Numbered from the stretch's first letter, positions 13,301 through 25,429 are shown. The stretch is DNA of 64,000 nucleotides from Rhizophlyctis rosea (GCA_027596075.1 JADGJC010000163.1:1-64000), one strand, 5' to 3'. Made by a program: numbers and translations. Notes: generated by a model not told the origin, from the letters alone.

Positions 13301-13641
13301 TGATTAGTATGATTCGGACGGGGAGGGCGTTTGGTGGGGGTGTTGGGGGTGAGAGGGTTAGGAGGGGGCGTGGGGGGGAGGGGAGTGGGGGGAGTGTTGG
13401 GGAGCTTTTGGGTGGGGAGAAGGAGGGGGGGAGTCGGAGTACCACGCCGGTGCCGAAGGAGAGGGAGGGGGGGAAGGAGGGGGATGGGGGGCATGTTGAG
13501 GGGGAGAAGGGGGGTGGGGGGGGGGCAGTGCATAGGAGGATGAGTATTAATGTTTTGAAGGGGGATGGGGTTAGGACTGAGAGGGATAAGAGTGTTAGGA
13601 GGAGTTTGGAGGTGAAGGAGAAGCTTAAGGGGGCTAAGTAG
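7302..13641 (+). CDS. Diaphanous-related formin (GBD-FH3-FH1-FH2-DAD), 12 exons
   Basis: Nucleates and elongates unbranched actin filaments; autoinhibited until a Rho-type GTPase binds. Exons: 7302-7554, 8024-8223, 8309-8604, 8910-9228, 9541-9657, 9880-10293, about 10375-10621, 10724-10881, 10949-12183, 12323-12403, 12521-12656, 12728-13641. All join in phase except inside exon 9 (poly-C tract), giving about 1456 residues if one base is added there. GBD/FH3 runs from about residue 125 to 600, with a run of 11 Glu in exon 6. FH1 (about 669-880) is Pro stretches with GFGG spacers. FH2 (about 880-1270) shows the W-containing lasso, ALGNYMNAG and [13 protein letters not shown] at about 1338-1352 has [14 protein letters not shown] followed by Arg-rich residues. 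The N-terminus MGAKSAK has Gly2 and basic residues, so myristoylation is possible but the canonical Ser6 is absent. The exon 6/7 boundary is the least certain (donor GTACGC). Confidence 0.93.
11100..11350 (+). repeat. FH1 coding minisatellite (Pro-run plus GFGG units)
   Basis: Within formin exon 9, units of about 36 nt encode eight Pro followed by GFGG, repeated roughly five times with synonymous changes. These are typical profilin-binding sites of a formin FH1 domain. Copy number is likely to vary by slippage. Confidence 0.8.
11388..11412 (+). repeat. 25-base C homopolymer that breaks the formin frame
   Basis: A run of 25 C lies inside FH1. Upstream the Pro-rich frame has codons starting at positions congruent to 2 mod 3. 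Downstream the FH2 frame uses positions congruent to 1 mod 3. One extra C (or two fewer) restores a single frame, and every codon in the run is Pro anyway. A miscounted homopolymer is the simplest reading. Confidence 0.85.
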
Positions 13642-16555
13642 GGAGCGTTTTGGGTTTGGATTTTGGTGTATCGTTTTATGTCGAAACATGTCTAGTTTGA
13701 AGTTTTTCAATCATGTGTTGCTCTGGTAACTTCCAGTTCAATATGGTGTTTGTCGAATTTGTTTTGTTCGGAAATGAAAGATGAGACGTTCGAGGTTGGA
13801 AAGAGGGCAGAGCAGATTCAGAAGCGCCTGGATGGGTCCACCAAATTGTGTTGTCAAGCAGGCTGCGGAAAGGCAGAAGCTTGGACATTTGGTATTTCCT
13901 CAGGCGTTTTTTTTTTCTCGTCCACATTGGCGATGACACCGAAGACATGACCCAAAATGCTGCGGTGGGGATGAACTGCCTGTGATGGTTGATGTTCGTG
14001 TCTGTTCAACAATGTACAGGAAGGGGGAAAGCCTGCACCCAGAAAGCGCAAAAAAAGTATACACCGCGAAGGTCTTAACCATCTTCATCTGATCTATCTT
14101 CCCACTCTGTTGTCTTCCGCACCACCGCGTGATCGTCGAATACACTTTCGTTCTCCGAAGTCGAAGCTTAAATCTTAATCACGTAATGGATTTGAAGACC
14201 TACACGCACCATCCAATTCGATCCATAGCTATCAACCCCATTTCGTGGTTCCGGCCAGAATAGAGGCCCCCACCATGCAATCCCTGATCTGCCGAATCAA
14301 ACATTCGTTTTTGGCATCACGTGCCTTGATTAGTCAGCAAGCACTGTGTGAAGGATGCGTGGGGTCTAAGCATGCTGGCATCAATGTGATGATGGCCTTC
14401 GCCATACGTGGTGGTCGTATGAGGAGACCGGTATGCCGATTTTGGAAATCCATGACCAATCCAATGCTGTCGCATCCTTCTATGACGGTTCATCTACTTC
14501 AAATGCTTGATGTCTGTTGGCTGTGTGAGCTTGGGCTTCCCATGTTTGGCCTATCGCAGGACCCAAGCTATTCAGCAGGAAAGTATGTGCTGACACTTTT
14601 GGTGAGCGAAATAACTCACTCTTCCACCGTGGCACACACAGACCAAACGCTTTGTCCACCGCATCCGCGAAGCTTCTCCCAGCGCACTCTGTTTCTTTTT
14701 CTTGCCCATCATTCTAAAACTGCGTGATTTGACAAATGGGGTTTCCTCCAACCATAACATGCGGCATTTGAGGCAATTTTCCACAGCTCCACGAATATTA
14801 TTGGTGAGTTCCCGGAAGATCAGCGAACCACCGAAGGCACAAGAAGACGCATAGGCCGAAGACATGTATCTTGAGGCTTATGGACATGCTTTCCAAGGCC
14901 ATTGAGGCAAAGGGTCAAAGTTCGGGCACACAATTACCCTCAACTATCAACGATATCATGCCAAAGAATCTAAGCACCAATTTGGGAATGTACAATGGAA
15001 ATCAAGGATGGGAATATTTGTAGGAGAGTTGAGGCACAAAATTTTTACTGTGTAATGGTTTTTCAAGCCACCAATGGGAGCGGCGGTTACTATCATTGTG
15101 GCATGTTCAAATGTCTTTATCTGAGTCTTTGAATATACTTATCGTTGCAGGTCACCCATGAATGTTGGCTCTTTCGCTACTATGGTCTATCATACGCGCT
15201 GCGTGTTGGCATTCATATCTTTTATGTCGACTGATTTGCCTATGATGATCAAATCCCTGTCAGTGGAGGGATTTGATGCCTGCAAATAGGCATCATTGTC
15301 TTCCATTTCATGTCATGGATTACTTTTTCTTTTTCTGATAGTGATGTAGGTTTCAATGATAGATAGTTAGACGAAAGTAATGAATCACATGGATTGGTTT
15401 GCGGCATGGCGGGTACTATGAAGTGTAGAAGATATGAAATTGCCATATAAGGAGTGTTCCGTTCTTTCAGAGGTCGAAAGCACACATCGAGCGATGGATG
15501 GGCCGAATTTCTGGGGCTGACAAACTCGATGATGACCATCGTCATCAAGTCGTTCACGATGGATCATCTGTTGGCAATTTAAAGACATGAAACACCTTCT
15601 GATTTGCTCTAAAGATCCGTCACTAAGAAAACGAGGAGAACAACTATGTTGTGGGCCATGCGGCACACTTGCGCTCCTCTGCTTTGGCACACCATTCCTG
15701 TTAGGTGATTCTTTTACTCAGTTGCGTCGATGATACGCATTGAGCACCTCCCCTGACTCCAGCATGCGAAGTCAGGGCTTTTCTGTATGGCATAAAACAA
15801 AACCCTATCACAAAAGCAAATCATACAGCTTGGAACCTTCGGCGTTCCCACCGTGAAGACATGAGTATGAGCATCATAATTTCCAATCGAATGATTAGCA
15901 AATGGTCTGTCATCTTTTGACAGGCAAAGTCAAGCGCTGAAGATGGTGATCTCCGCTCCTTGTATGAGAACTGATGAACTGTCCATGCGGATCGACTTTC
16001 CATGCTCGAGTCTTCGGAGATTACGTATTCACGATTCAGTAGGCCATTACCGTCTTATACCCTTGCCTTCTCTGTAGCATCAACTGTGGCCCATCTTTAT
16101 GGGACTGATAGTGCACGTGAAGTGATGCACAATTCGCATCCCGGTTCCCAATACCATTTTTCTCTTTTCTTTTTTCCGTCGCGACCTAAGCTTGCTGAAA
16201 GGCGGGGTAAGAAAAGAGGGATGATGACAGTTTGTCATATGCTCAGCTACATTCGAGAGTCGAACTATGTGGAATATCAATGTAGTGTATGTGACGTTGC
16301 TCCACAAAAAGAGATGCTAGCGAATGAAGGAACCACGTTCAGCTTTCAAGCGATGAAAGCTTCCATTGTCATTACATGTGATCCACCTATCCGAACAATC
16401 TATATAAAGTCAACTGGAGACAGCTGCGGGCAATTGGAGTCCGCGCCGATCATCGAATTCTACCTCTTGATTCTGAACGTCCCGAGGCAATAACATGCCT
16501 CAGCACATGCAAGTCTCCTCACAGCTACATATGACGCATATATTGTACGATAGAA
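13642..16555. other. Intergenic, no gene seen
   Basis: No frame shows a known family or a convincing spliced set. A plus-strand open stretch at 14245-14727 (160 codons) has random-looking composition with mixed Cys, His and Ser, and no motif. The 14.9-16.0 kb part is relatively A/T-rich. Confidence 0.5.
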
Positions 16556-17077
16556 TCACGCATAGCTAGGCCGATCATCAATCATGCATTTGACAGGCCT
16601 CCGTTCAGGAGGACCAGCAATCTTTGCACACATCCACCGCCCGAATCTCATCCACCATCTCCTTTTCCTCCTTTCCTCTTTCTCCCGCTGCACACGCTCG
16701 GAATACTCCTGCATCTCTAACTTATCTAACCTTGCGCCCTCTTCCAGGCGGATCCTGCACATAAATTCATTTCTGTCGCAATTGCAGAGCACAAGGTGGT
16801 TGGGATCTCCACAATGGCCCTGATTGCGGCAGGTTGGCGGGCAGGCACGTGTGACGACAACTTTACAGTAGATTATCAGAGAACCATCGGGCTGTTTAAC
16901 GCGGGGAGGGTAGTACTGTTCTTGGCTGACGAAGTAATCGGGGGGGAAGGTGCGACGGGCCATTTGGGTGGAGAAATGGACGGGGAGAGGTTTCTTAGTC
17001 GAAAGCGGTGGCGAGTATTGGAGGAAGAGATAGTAAAAGAAGTCAATCATACTTGCCAAGTGCAGTGGAAGAACCAT
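16556..17077 (-). CDS. Small Cys-rich protein with an EGF-like cysteine pattern
   Basis: A minus-strand frame ends at 16556. Reading from the Met at 16963 gives 135 residues; reading from 17077 adds a hydrophobic N-terminus (FFYYLFLQY) that could act as a weak signal sequence. Residues 41-69 of the short form carry six Cys spaced C-x3-C-x5-C-x8-C-x-C-x6-C with an NQGHCG turn, close to the tenascin/EGF arrangement. The next 40 residues are a highly charged helix (Glu/Arg/Lys with two Trp), then a basic tail with two more Cys. It lies head-to-head with the dehydrogenase gene starting at 17309, so the two may share a promoter. Upstream exons are possible. I do not recognise the family; function unknown. 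Confidence 0.4.
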   Translation of the reverse strand: MVLPLHLASMIDFFYYLFLQYSPPLSTKKPLPVHFSTQMARRTFPPDYFVSQEQYYPPRVKQPDGSLIIYCKVVVTRACPPTCRNQGHCGDPNHLVLCNCDRNEFMCRIRLEEGARLDKLEMQEYSERVQREKEERRKRRWWMRFGRWMCAKIAGPPERRPVKCMIDDRPSYA

Positions 17078-17308
17078 ATGCTTACTCGACTTGGGTGGTT
17101 GTTCTGGATGGTTATCGGTAAATCTGTGGCGGATCACCAGAACCCTCGCGTGGTGGTACAGGAGGTGGTTGATGGGTGCCACTGACACCGCCACCACCAT
17201 TTGTGAGACTCTCAATTCGGCTCCAAAGCAAGGCTTGGTGACTCGTGAGTTGGGACAGAGCAACACGGACTCATCTTGCAAATGCCCCATCTTCGCCAGG
17301 CACCCACG

Positions 17309-18663
17309 ATGGACTTCAGCCCTCCCGTAGCAATTGTGATAGGCGGTAGGTAAGACCCTCACTTTTTTACCTTCCATTTCACAGCCGAAAACTGATGCCT
17401 TCATATTTCCAGCAACCCGCGGCATAGGCTCCGAAATAGCCCTCACCCTCTCCAAAAACTTCCACGTCATCATAGCTGGTCGCTTCACACCCTCTAACCC
17501 CACCTCTCAATACCCCGGCGACATCAACTCCGTCGCAGCTTCAATAACTGCCCTAGGTCGAAAAGCCACCCCAGTACAGTGTGATGTCAGAAAGACCGAC
17601 GACATAAAGCAATTGGTGGAGCGGGCGGAAGCGTTGGGGAAAGTGGAGGTTGTGGTGTATAATGCTGGGGCTATTTGGTGGGGGGATGTAAAGGAGACGG
17701 GGTTGAAGAGGTTTGAATTGTTGCAGGATGTGAGTTGTGATGTCTTTCTGTTGGCCAGCCTTCCGATGAGCCTCTCTGTCTCAAAACCTAGCTCAGTGAT
17801 GCAACACTTGTCTGAATCATCGCTTGTTTTGCTCAAAGACTAAAAGTGTTGCCTTTTAGGTGAATATTAGAGGCTTGTATGCTACTATCCACTACCAGCT
17901 TCCCACATTCCTAGCTCGTAATAGTGGGAGGTTTATCGTTGTTGCACCACCAATATATTCCCGTTTCTTTCGTGGGAAGGTATGACCCAACGCATGTCTC
18001 TCACTGACTGCAGGCCAACAAACTTCTTTGGACTCCACAGACCCCGTACGCTGTTGGTAAAGGTATGATCTATTCCCGCAGAATTCCCATATCATTGTGC
18101 TTACCACACTGCACCGCCTTTCCCAGTCGGAATGACCGTTTTATCAATGGGCGTAGCCATGGAACTTGCGTCCACAAGTATCTCAATATCAACCCTCTGG
18201 CCCGCCACAGCTATTGAGTCAGCGGTATGTTTGGAAAGCCCCGTCCGTTAAATTCGGTCTTGGAAGTTAACCCTCCCCGTTAGGTAACCACCCACCAACA
18301 AATCCCCTCCCCCCTCCTACGTAAACCTTCCATATTTGCCGACGCCGTCCTAAGCATAGCAACAAATCCGGACTCACAGAAACTCAACGGTAAATGTTTG
18401 ATTGACGAAGATTATTTGAGGGAGGTTGATGGTGTGGTGGACTTTCGGAAGTATCGTGTTGGTAAGAATTGGGGTTGATGAAGTTTGGGGGCGTTGATTG
18501 AGGTGTGTTGATTGATCGTTTGGAATTTCCAGATCCGGAACATGAACCCCCACGGATGATGCCCAAGAAGTTTCCCTCATTGTTAGTAGAAGAGCAGGAT
18601 GATAGAGGGTTGACTGTGGCTAGTGGGAGTCGGAGGGGTGGAATTCCTTTGTCTAAATTGTAA
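17309..18663 (+). CDS. HSDL2-type short-chain dehydrogenase with peroxisomal SKL tail, seven exons
   Basis: NAD(P)-dependent short-chain dehydrogenase/reductase. Exons 17309-17345, 17413-17729, 17860-17979, 18014-18062, 18127-18224, 18284-18461 and 18533-18663 join in phase into 309 residues. The first donor is GTAGGT; using the GTAAG four bases on destroys the cofactor motif. Visible landmarks: GATRGIG at 12-18 (dinucleotide loop), NAG at 96-98, Y170-x3-K174 (catalytic Tyr/Lys), a VVAPPI stretch where HSDL2 proteins have ISPPL, and NGKCLIDEDYLR with DFRKYRVDP near the C-terminus, both HSDL2 hallmarks. The protein ends in Ser-Lys-Leu, a type 1 peroxisomal signal. The SCP2 lipid-transfer domain of animal HSDL2 is absent. 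Substrate is probably a fatty acyl or sterol derivative in the peroxisome (inference). Confidence 0.88.
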
Positions 18664-20969
18664 TATATAGGTGGGTGATGTAACCGAAGCCATTCGAATC
18701 GAATTGATTAGCTGTGATTTGCTTGTCATTGGTTCATATAACGGGATAGAGAACATAAGTTGAAAGACAGCAATATGTTACGCCTTGACCTCAGGGTTAG
18801 CATGGTGGGGCTGTGCCCTTGACAGGTTCTTTTTTCAGTTTAGGCTTGGTGTGTGTCAGTTGGGCCTTGTGAGTTTCAATATCACTCGAGTCTCCAAGAC
18901 CATTCAATGGGTTGTCATTCCAGCCTGATCGCGTTCCATGATGCTCAGGGACTGATCCGAGCGCGTTTGGGATTTTTTCTTTTGGTGAACATCGCATATT
19001 GGACCAACATAGACCTGAAGCATCCCACTGTTTTTCTTGGGTATATGTCGAATGTTTGTCATTGAGTACAATCAAGCCAGTATTTGCAGAACAACTAAAA
19101 TGATGAGCAACGACGAAAATCATTGCGCAGATTCTGATTGTTTTTCGTGCTGTGTGATATGTGTTCTTTTTCAGAGTTTTCAATGATCAGGTGCGCACTC
19201 CACTCGCATCTTGAAATGGTTTCAGTGGAACTGGTAGCAGAACTTACTTCCAACTCCAATTAAGTACCGCTGCGTGCGTGCCAACGTTTTTCCACTTGCT
19301 ACTGTGGTGTGAGAAACTTGGTGCCTCTGGCAGATCACGTTTTCGAGGCGTCACACTCAAAGCTGACAACAAATAAAATCCTCTGGCACTACAGCTTCCC
19401 ACTCTCAAGCTAGCATGAATTATCAGGCACGAAGGCAATTGCTTGTCACTGCTTCTGAGTTTGCCATGATGAGTTAAACCTGTCTTCCTCCTGTATGATC
19501 TCGCGGAAGAGCTACCACCATTTGCATTGAAATAGAGCAATGCTATCATGGACGGCAAGGAAAAGATGGCATGACCTTCACACACAGATTGTGTGCATTG
19601 AGGATCAATGATCAGTTGACCCTGCCGCCCACACGCGAAATAGCCGACACAAAACCTTCACGAGCAATTCAAGTGAACCCAAGCTGGAGAAGAAAATTGC
19701 ATCGCACCATTGTAGACTTCAGTAACTTCAGCCGTTTTCAAAGCTCCTGAGGGTCTCCATTAGTCTTCTCCTTTTTCATGGCGGCTCAAGAGTATCAAGT
19801 TTGCAACGACAGCAACATGAAGAGAACGAATGGGACTGCGCGGCATTCATTTCCATGTGCGGAAAATCAGTAAATCATTGGCATGCCACCGGGTTCACTC
19901 CAGAACGAGCCATTGCCATATATTGCGATGGACCTCAGTTGCCAAAAAGGAGGTGCAGTGCTTCCTTCACTATTTGGAATTTGAGTAGTCGTAATTTGCT
20001 TTTTTGGTGCTCCTCTGTTGCGATCGACACATGCGGTATTTTTCACATCTGAAGTCGGCATACACAAGCTTCAAGCAAGGATCAGTGCCGTGGGTTGTCT
20101 GATCTCCAATTTGATTGCGACATACATCCGAATCGTGTTTCCATGAGAAACTGACTTTTGCCGAAAAACATAGTAAGGGAAGGTCGATTGATGTTGCAAC
20201 TACGTTGAAAGCTTTCAGCCCAACGAGGTTCTATCTGCCAATCTTTCGGCAATCTAAGTAGCGATCCAATCATTCCCCAATAGCCGCGATTGGCTGGCGC
20301 ACAGTAAGAAAGGGTTCTGCGGCAACTCTATATGCATCGGACTCAATTTGATCAGATTCGACATGTTGCGGTTGGTGTGCAGACTCTGTCCTGAACTTAC
20401 GCAATTACAGTGACATCAAGATGATGCGAGCACGATTGAATATTTCAATCATGCTGTATTCTGATGGCAACATATCTGGTTATTTGGAATCCATATCAAA
20501 CGTGATACGTGCTGCCCAATGAATGTGCATGGGTATCGATATGTCTCAGCTGTCTCGTTGAATCGGATGACAGTGGTATGATCGACAAACTTTGGGCCAT
20601 TTCCAGTGTATCTTACCTGCCTGTCCTCTTTTCGGCACTACGTTCCGCCCGCCATTATTTGGAAGGGCACACAAAAAAGGTCGCGTCGATGTTCTTGAAA
20701 GAAGACGCATTGAGGATGAGAGATACGGACGTCACATTTCCTACACCAATGCAGATTTCAAGAGGTGCTTCAATTCATGGGGTTCTGGATCGGTCACTTC
20801 GCCACAATGGATCCGGGCCATGTGGCTTAAGGAACGACAGGTTGTATAAATACTGGCCCATTCCTCACTCTCCTCCGTGTATAGCACGCAATAGTATACC
20901 GATATAGCAGACTGCAATAACCCCGTTGATAGCCTTTATCAATACGCGAAGAAAAATTTGTCGATCGTC
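18664..20969. other. Intergenic, no gene seen
   Basis: No frame of convincing length or composition. A few open stretches around 20.5-20.9 kb overlap on different frames and lack motifs. The 100 nt before 20970 are presumably the leader of the dioxygenase gene. Confidence 0.5.
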
Positions 20970-22026
20970 ATGATGAGCCAATCATCCAACATCATGAAAT
21001 CCCCGGAACCAGACCGAACCATCCACTCATACCCGCTCGCATCCCACCTCCAAACCTCACTCCCACCCGACGCACCCCCAATGACAATCGAACCCATCAC
21101 AATCCCCTCCATAACACCGCTAGCCCAAGCCTACCTAGTCCATAACGTCCTCACCCCCGCCGAATGCGCCTCCCTAATCAACTTCATCGACACCACCCCA
21201 CACCTGAACCCCATCCACGACCGTGACTCCAGCGGCTCGGACGCAGCATCAACCCGCTTCGTCAGCTCCTCCCGCGCCATCATCCGCTCACCCGACCTCG
21301 CATCATTAATCTGGTCCCGCCTCCAGCCAATCCTAGCCTCCCACGACCCCCAAATCGCCACCGGCATTGACCTCTCCACCGTTTCAGCCGACGATCCCTA
21401 CATGGTTGGCGCATCCTACCGCATGCACGGATCTCATTGGCACTCCATTGGCTTAAACGACGTCTGGCGCATGGCGCGTTATGACCCCGGCGGCCATTTT
21501 GGACCACACAGAGATGGAGTGTTGCATGTTGATGTGAACTTGCGGAGCATGAAGACCCTTATGCTGTATTTGAATGGTGGGCAGGGGGAGTTTGAGGGTG
21601 GTACGACGAATTTTGTGGAGGAGCAGGAATTGTTTGAGGATGATGAGGGGAAGATTAGAGCGAGGGTAAGTGTTTTTTCTGGTGTTACATGTTGATGAGA
21701 AAATGTAACTGATGCCCGAGTACCATGAATTTTAGGATGACACGATCCTCCACCGCGTCTCCCCAACCGCCGGCACGTGCATCATCTTCAACCACGCACT
21801 CTTACACGAGGGGTCCGCTCTGCTGAGCGGGCAAAAGTACATTCTTCGGTCTGAGATCATGTTCTCCCGTACAGAGCCCCTGAATCTTTCGCCCAACGAG
21901 TCTGAAGCGGTGGTGTGCAGAGCACAGGCGGAAAAGTTGGAGTCGGACGGAAAATACGAGGAGGCGGTCAAGTGGTATCGGAAGGCGTTTAAGTTGTGTC
22001 CGGAAATAGAGAGGATGTCTATGTAG
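20970..22026 (+). CDS. 2-oxoglutarate/Fe(II) dioxygenase, prolyl 4-hydroxylase type
   Basis: Two exons, 20970-21665 and 21736-22026, separated by a 70-nt intron (GTAAGT...TTTTAG), give 328 residues. The double-stranded beta-helix core carries the iron ligands H180-x-D182 (GPHRDG) and distal H256 (LLHEG), plus K266 ten residues later for 2-oxoglutarate, the spacing used by prolyl 4-hydroxylases. A Tyr-x-Pro-Gly-Gly-His segment (residues 171-176) precedes the first ligand. The last 40 residues (AEKLESDGKYEEAVKWYRKA) form a single TPR-like helical hairpin, a C-terminal extension seen in some fungal members. No signal peptide, so probably cytosolic or nuclear. Substrate unknown. Two adjacent ATG codons begin the frame; the first was taken. 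Exon 1 is strongly C-rich up to about 21440 and G-rich afterwards. Confidence 0.88.
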
Positions 22027-25000
22027 TTCATGTGCGACTTCTTGTAATATTGATGCGGGTTTTGAAGCTGTAGTTGCAGCTTGACATCTTGTTCCGTGAT
22101 CTCTGTCAGAGACGTTTTCCACTTCAAACTGGCGAATGGAAAGTATGCGCACTCTCCTTCTGTGATATCCCTCCCACCGCAGGAACAATTTGGATGTTCT
22201 GACATATGTTTCACGAAGAAATGACTTTTTGAAATGCGTGGAGACATCGTTTTTGTGGATTCACTACTTTGGAGGGAGTGTCCAAAAAGCTTTTTGGTGT
22301 TGCCTGGTCCAGTGCGTTGCACCCAATCCTTGAACGGAAAAACTTGGAACAAAGATTGACGAACACACGACATGTTGGACTGTCGACCGATCAGGTAATT
22401 CACTGGTCAAAGGAGTAGATGTCCGCGATGGACGAGTGTTGGGTGTTGGGTATCTCGCAACTTGCATTTCCCGGCATTTGTCCGATCATACACCGATTCC
22501 GGGTGGATGGCGAAGTTGGAGAGATACTGGCGGGATGTGCTCATCATAAAACATTGAGTTGTCTTCTGGTGGGACAATGCTCTTTTGCCAGGCTGCGGAG
22601 AATGTTAGACCGTGCCCGGTCAACAGAGTTGCGTGAGTGAGAATGTAGCGGGAACCGAAAGCTTATTTCTCCCTCCAACTGCATCAAAAATGACGTCACG
22701 ATGCTTTCAAATATGCTGAGAAATCATTGTTTGCGGAAGATGACCAAGTCGACATTAGGCAAAAACTGCCAGCAAAATTGCCATAAGAGGATCCAACGCC
22801 CATACAAACGGGGCACCACATCAATGATCCCATTTGAAGGCTACTCCATCAAGCCACATGTTATGCCACCAAGAACATCAAATATCAAATCCATATACTG
22901 AAATAACATATCTCAGGATCCAGTAGGGTGATAATATTGTTTCCGACGGGGTGGCTCCTAAAGGAAAATGTTGGGTGCAGCCTTCTAATAAGCTGCTGCT
23001 GCAATTGTTCATTGCTGACCCCATAATCGCAGCCCGCGTTTCAAACGCAAGCATTCGGACGTCATATATATAACTTGTTGCAGGCGATCAAACGCGATCG
23101 GGGTTTCAATGAAGTCAACCAATGATTTTCCAGCCATGAGCCGCATGGCTGAGATGCGTTCTCATCAATATTGACTGTTTCTCGGTCGTTGTTGAGCAGC
23201 TGTCGCCCCATCCCATTGGGCCTCCCCTCCAAACACGTTAGCATATTTTGTCAACCACTTGAACATTCTGAACCGCAGAGCGAAGCAGATGTGCCCGGAG
23301 CAGGAATCTCGCAGCTGGGTACATGATATCTGCCGGCAATTTGATATGAGTAGCGAATATTTTTGACCTCTAGGCACACTGATGAGGAGCCAAACCTTGT
23401 TCGGGGAGCGGTTCTGGCAAAGACCATTCTGGGCGCCACATTAGGTAATCGGACGACTGCGCCACCACTTGTCTGGCCCAACACCAAATCTCACACATCA
23501 CTACAAGACTACTACAGTGCCGTAGGGCCGTTTAACTAACCCAACGACAGAGATGAAACTTATCTACAGAGCCAAATTCATTTTGAGGAGGGAACACGCA
23601 ATATCCCTCCGTCCATCCAGCGGAGCTCTCACCTCCTCCCGCCGCGCCGATTTCAGCCTCATTACAGAGTGCCAGCCCTTCCGGTGAGTGATGCGCGGTC
23701 AAGGTGGAAGGCGCGGGGATGTCGGCCCCCCGTTGAGGATTTGGCATAACCAGTGCTGCTGCCAATTATTCGGTTGTGATTGTGGAAGACGTACCATGGA
23801 GCGGCGAAGGGAGAGACAGAGCGAGTTTATTGGACTGGCTATGAGATCGCCCAATTAACCCATGGTAGTCATGGTGCTGCTTGCGCCACCCTGCTCCAAC
23901 AGCCATCAAGGTATTGCAACCTGATTCCAGTAAAATCCTCACATACTTTAAATGATGCTTGCCATGTCGAAGAAGTGTGTGCGCTGTAATCAGAGGCTCC
24001 CCGCAGTTATCTTCAGTGACAACATCAGGTTCGGGACAGTCATCGGCAGCTGCACTGCATTTGATCAAACTTCCATTACCTTTGTCTTGCGTAGACTCAA
24101 ACTCTACACCAACAAAAAGGAACGGCGGCAGCAAGTAGTCAGAAACGGATGTATTCACCTCGCTAATGCTACTATCCTTTGCTTCAGCTGGATTCATGGC
24201 AGCCTTCTTAGGCTTCCCGCACTTGTCAACTTGATACCCCATCTCCCCATAGTCTCAACAACCGGGGCCCTTGTTTTCCAGATGGATACCGCTTGCTCCT
24301 ATTCTTCTGTCGGAACCTTCCTTCAACTTCCAATCGCATGGGCCACAGCCACCTTTTCGTCAGACCAAACACGTCCTTGGAAGCACTTCTGAGTCAAAAG
24401 CTTGAAGTGGGTAGCAGTGATGTCCTTAGTGACTTAGGATGAGAAATGGCGGCAACCAGGATAGTTTGAGCCATGTCCTCTCCAGACTCGTGATCGACCT
24501 TATGCCAAGGCGTAGGAAACCCATTCCTTCTTTGCAGCCCCACTCTAGTGAGGCAGGATCCTCATCAATGCCTTCCACCGGAGACTGCGTGATCAAGCAG
24601 TCATATTAAGCGAGAACGGGCTGAATGAACGGAAGAGCCGAAAGCTATTTTGAGTTGGACCATTTGATGTCATTTCCCAAACGGCCACCACGGTGTATTG
24701 AAAACCCCCAACAGGGTGGGCGCAGGTTCACCCACGCTTTTATGTTGAACTTTTGCATCCGTTTTACGTTGCGCTTGGTCGCTACAATGAGCCTCCACCA
24801 GAAGTGGACACGCAGGGAGTCCTAAGTTTGAAGCTGAGAAATTGATCAACCACCGTTCGAAGGGAAAATGCCATCGTTTCGAGTGCTGCACCAAGGGAAG
24901 GGGTGCAGTACTCTCTACACTCATGCGAAGGATTTGACAATCTTGCAGGGGCTGCCGATTGCTGAAGGAGTACGGTGAAGAGCACAGCATTGGACAAAAG

Positions 25001-25420
25001 CCGCAAAATGGATACGGTAGGCGGACCACAGCAATTGTTTTTGGGGCGAATTGGGAGCCTGAGAAGACTCCCATGTTGCGAAGCGACGCGCCTTTCTCCG
25101 CAAGGAGTGGGTAAACTTTCAAGCTGTAAAGGGTACATGAGGCCCAACGGCGCATCCTGGCAACCCACTCACCATTCACTGCAACTGGACACCAGTCGAA
25201 GATCTCCGTGTCGTCATCCACTAATGACTTTCCTCCTGCCCAAATGCCCATGGAAACCTTTGACATCCGTTGGTTGGATAAAGGAACCGAGACTGTGCAA
25301 CACAGATGATCGATATAAGCTGCTGGCTACTTTGAGATTGATTGAATGCATCGTACCTGTAAATACGTCCTATTCCCTGTTCCAGCGTGTATCACTTGCC
25401 CGACCACACTGACTCGTGTC
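22027..25420. other. No recognised gene; open stretches of uncertain meaning
   Basis: Minus-strand stretches at 23766-24242 (158 codons) and 24670-25266 (198 codons) are longer than most chance frames and have protein-like composition. I find no family motif, and neighbouring frames are broken. They could be relics like those further right whose parent is no longer readable. No terminal inverted repeats or transposase motifs were seen. Confidence 0.35.
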
Positions 25421-25429
25421 CACCATCCC

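Noticed and set aside
12961..13710. Minus-strand 249-codon stretch opposite formin exon 12
   Set aside because: Shadow of the G-rich coding strand of the DAD-containing exon; low-complexity Pro/Leu/Thr composition.
14245..14727. Plus-strand open stretch of 160 codons
   Set aside because: No motif, random-looking composition, no splice partners or leader sequence.
22264..25266. Possible transposon, suggested by several medium-length minus-strand stretches
   Set aside because: No transposase or reverse-transcriptase motif, no terminal inverted repeats and no target-site duplications could be seen.
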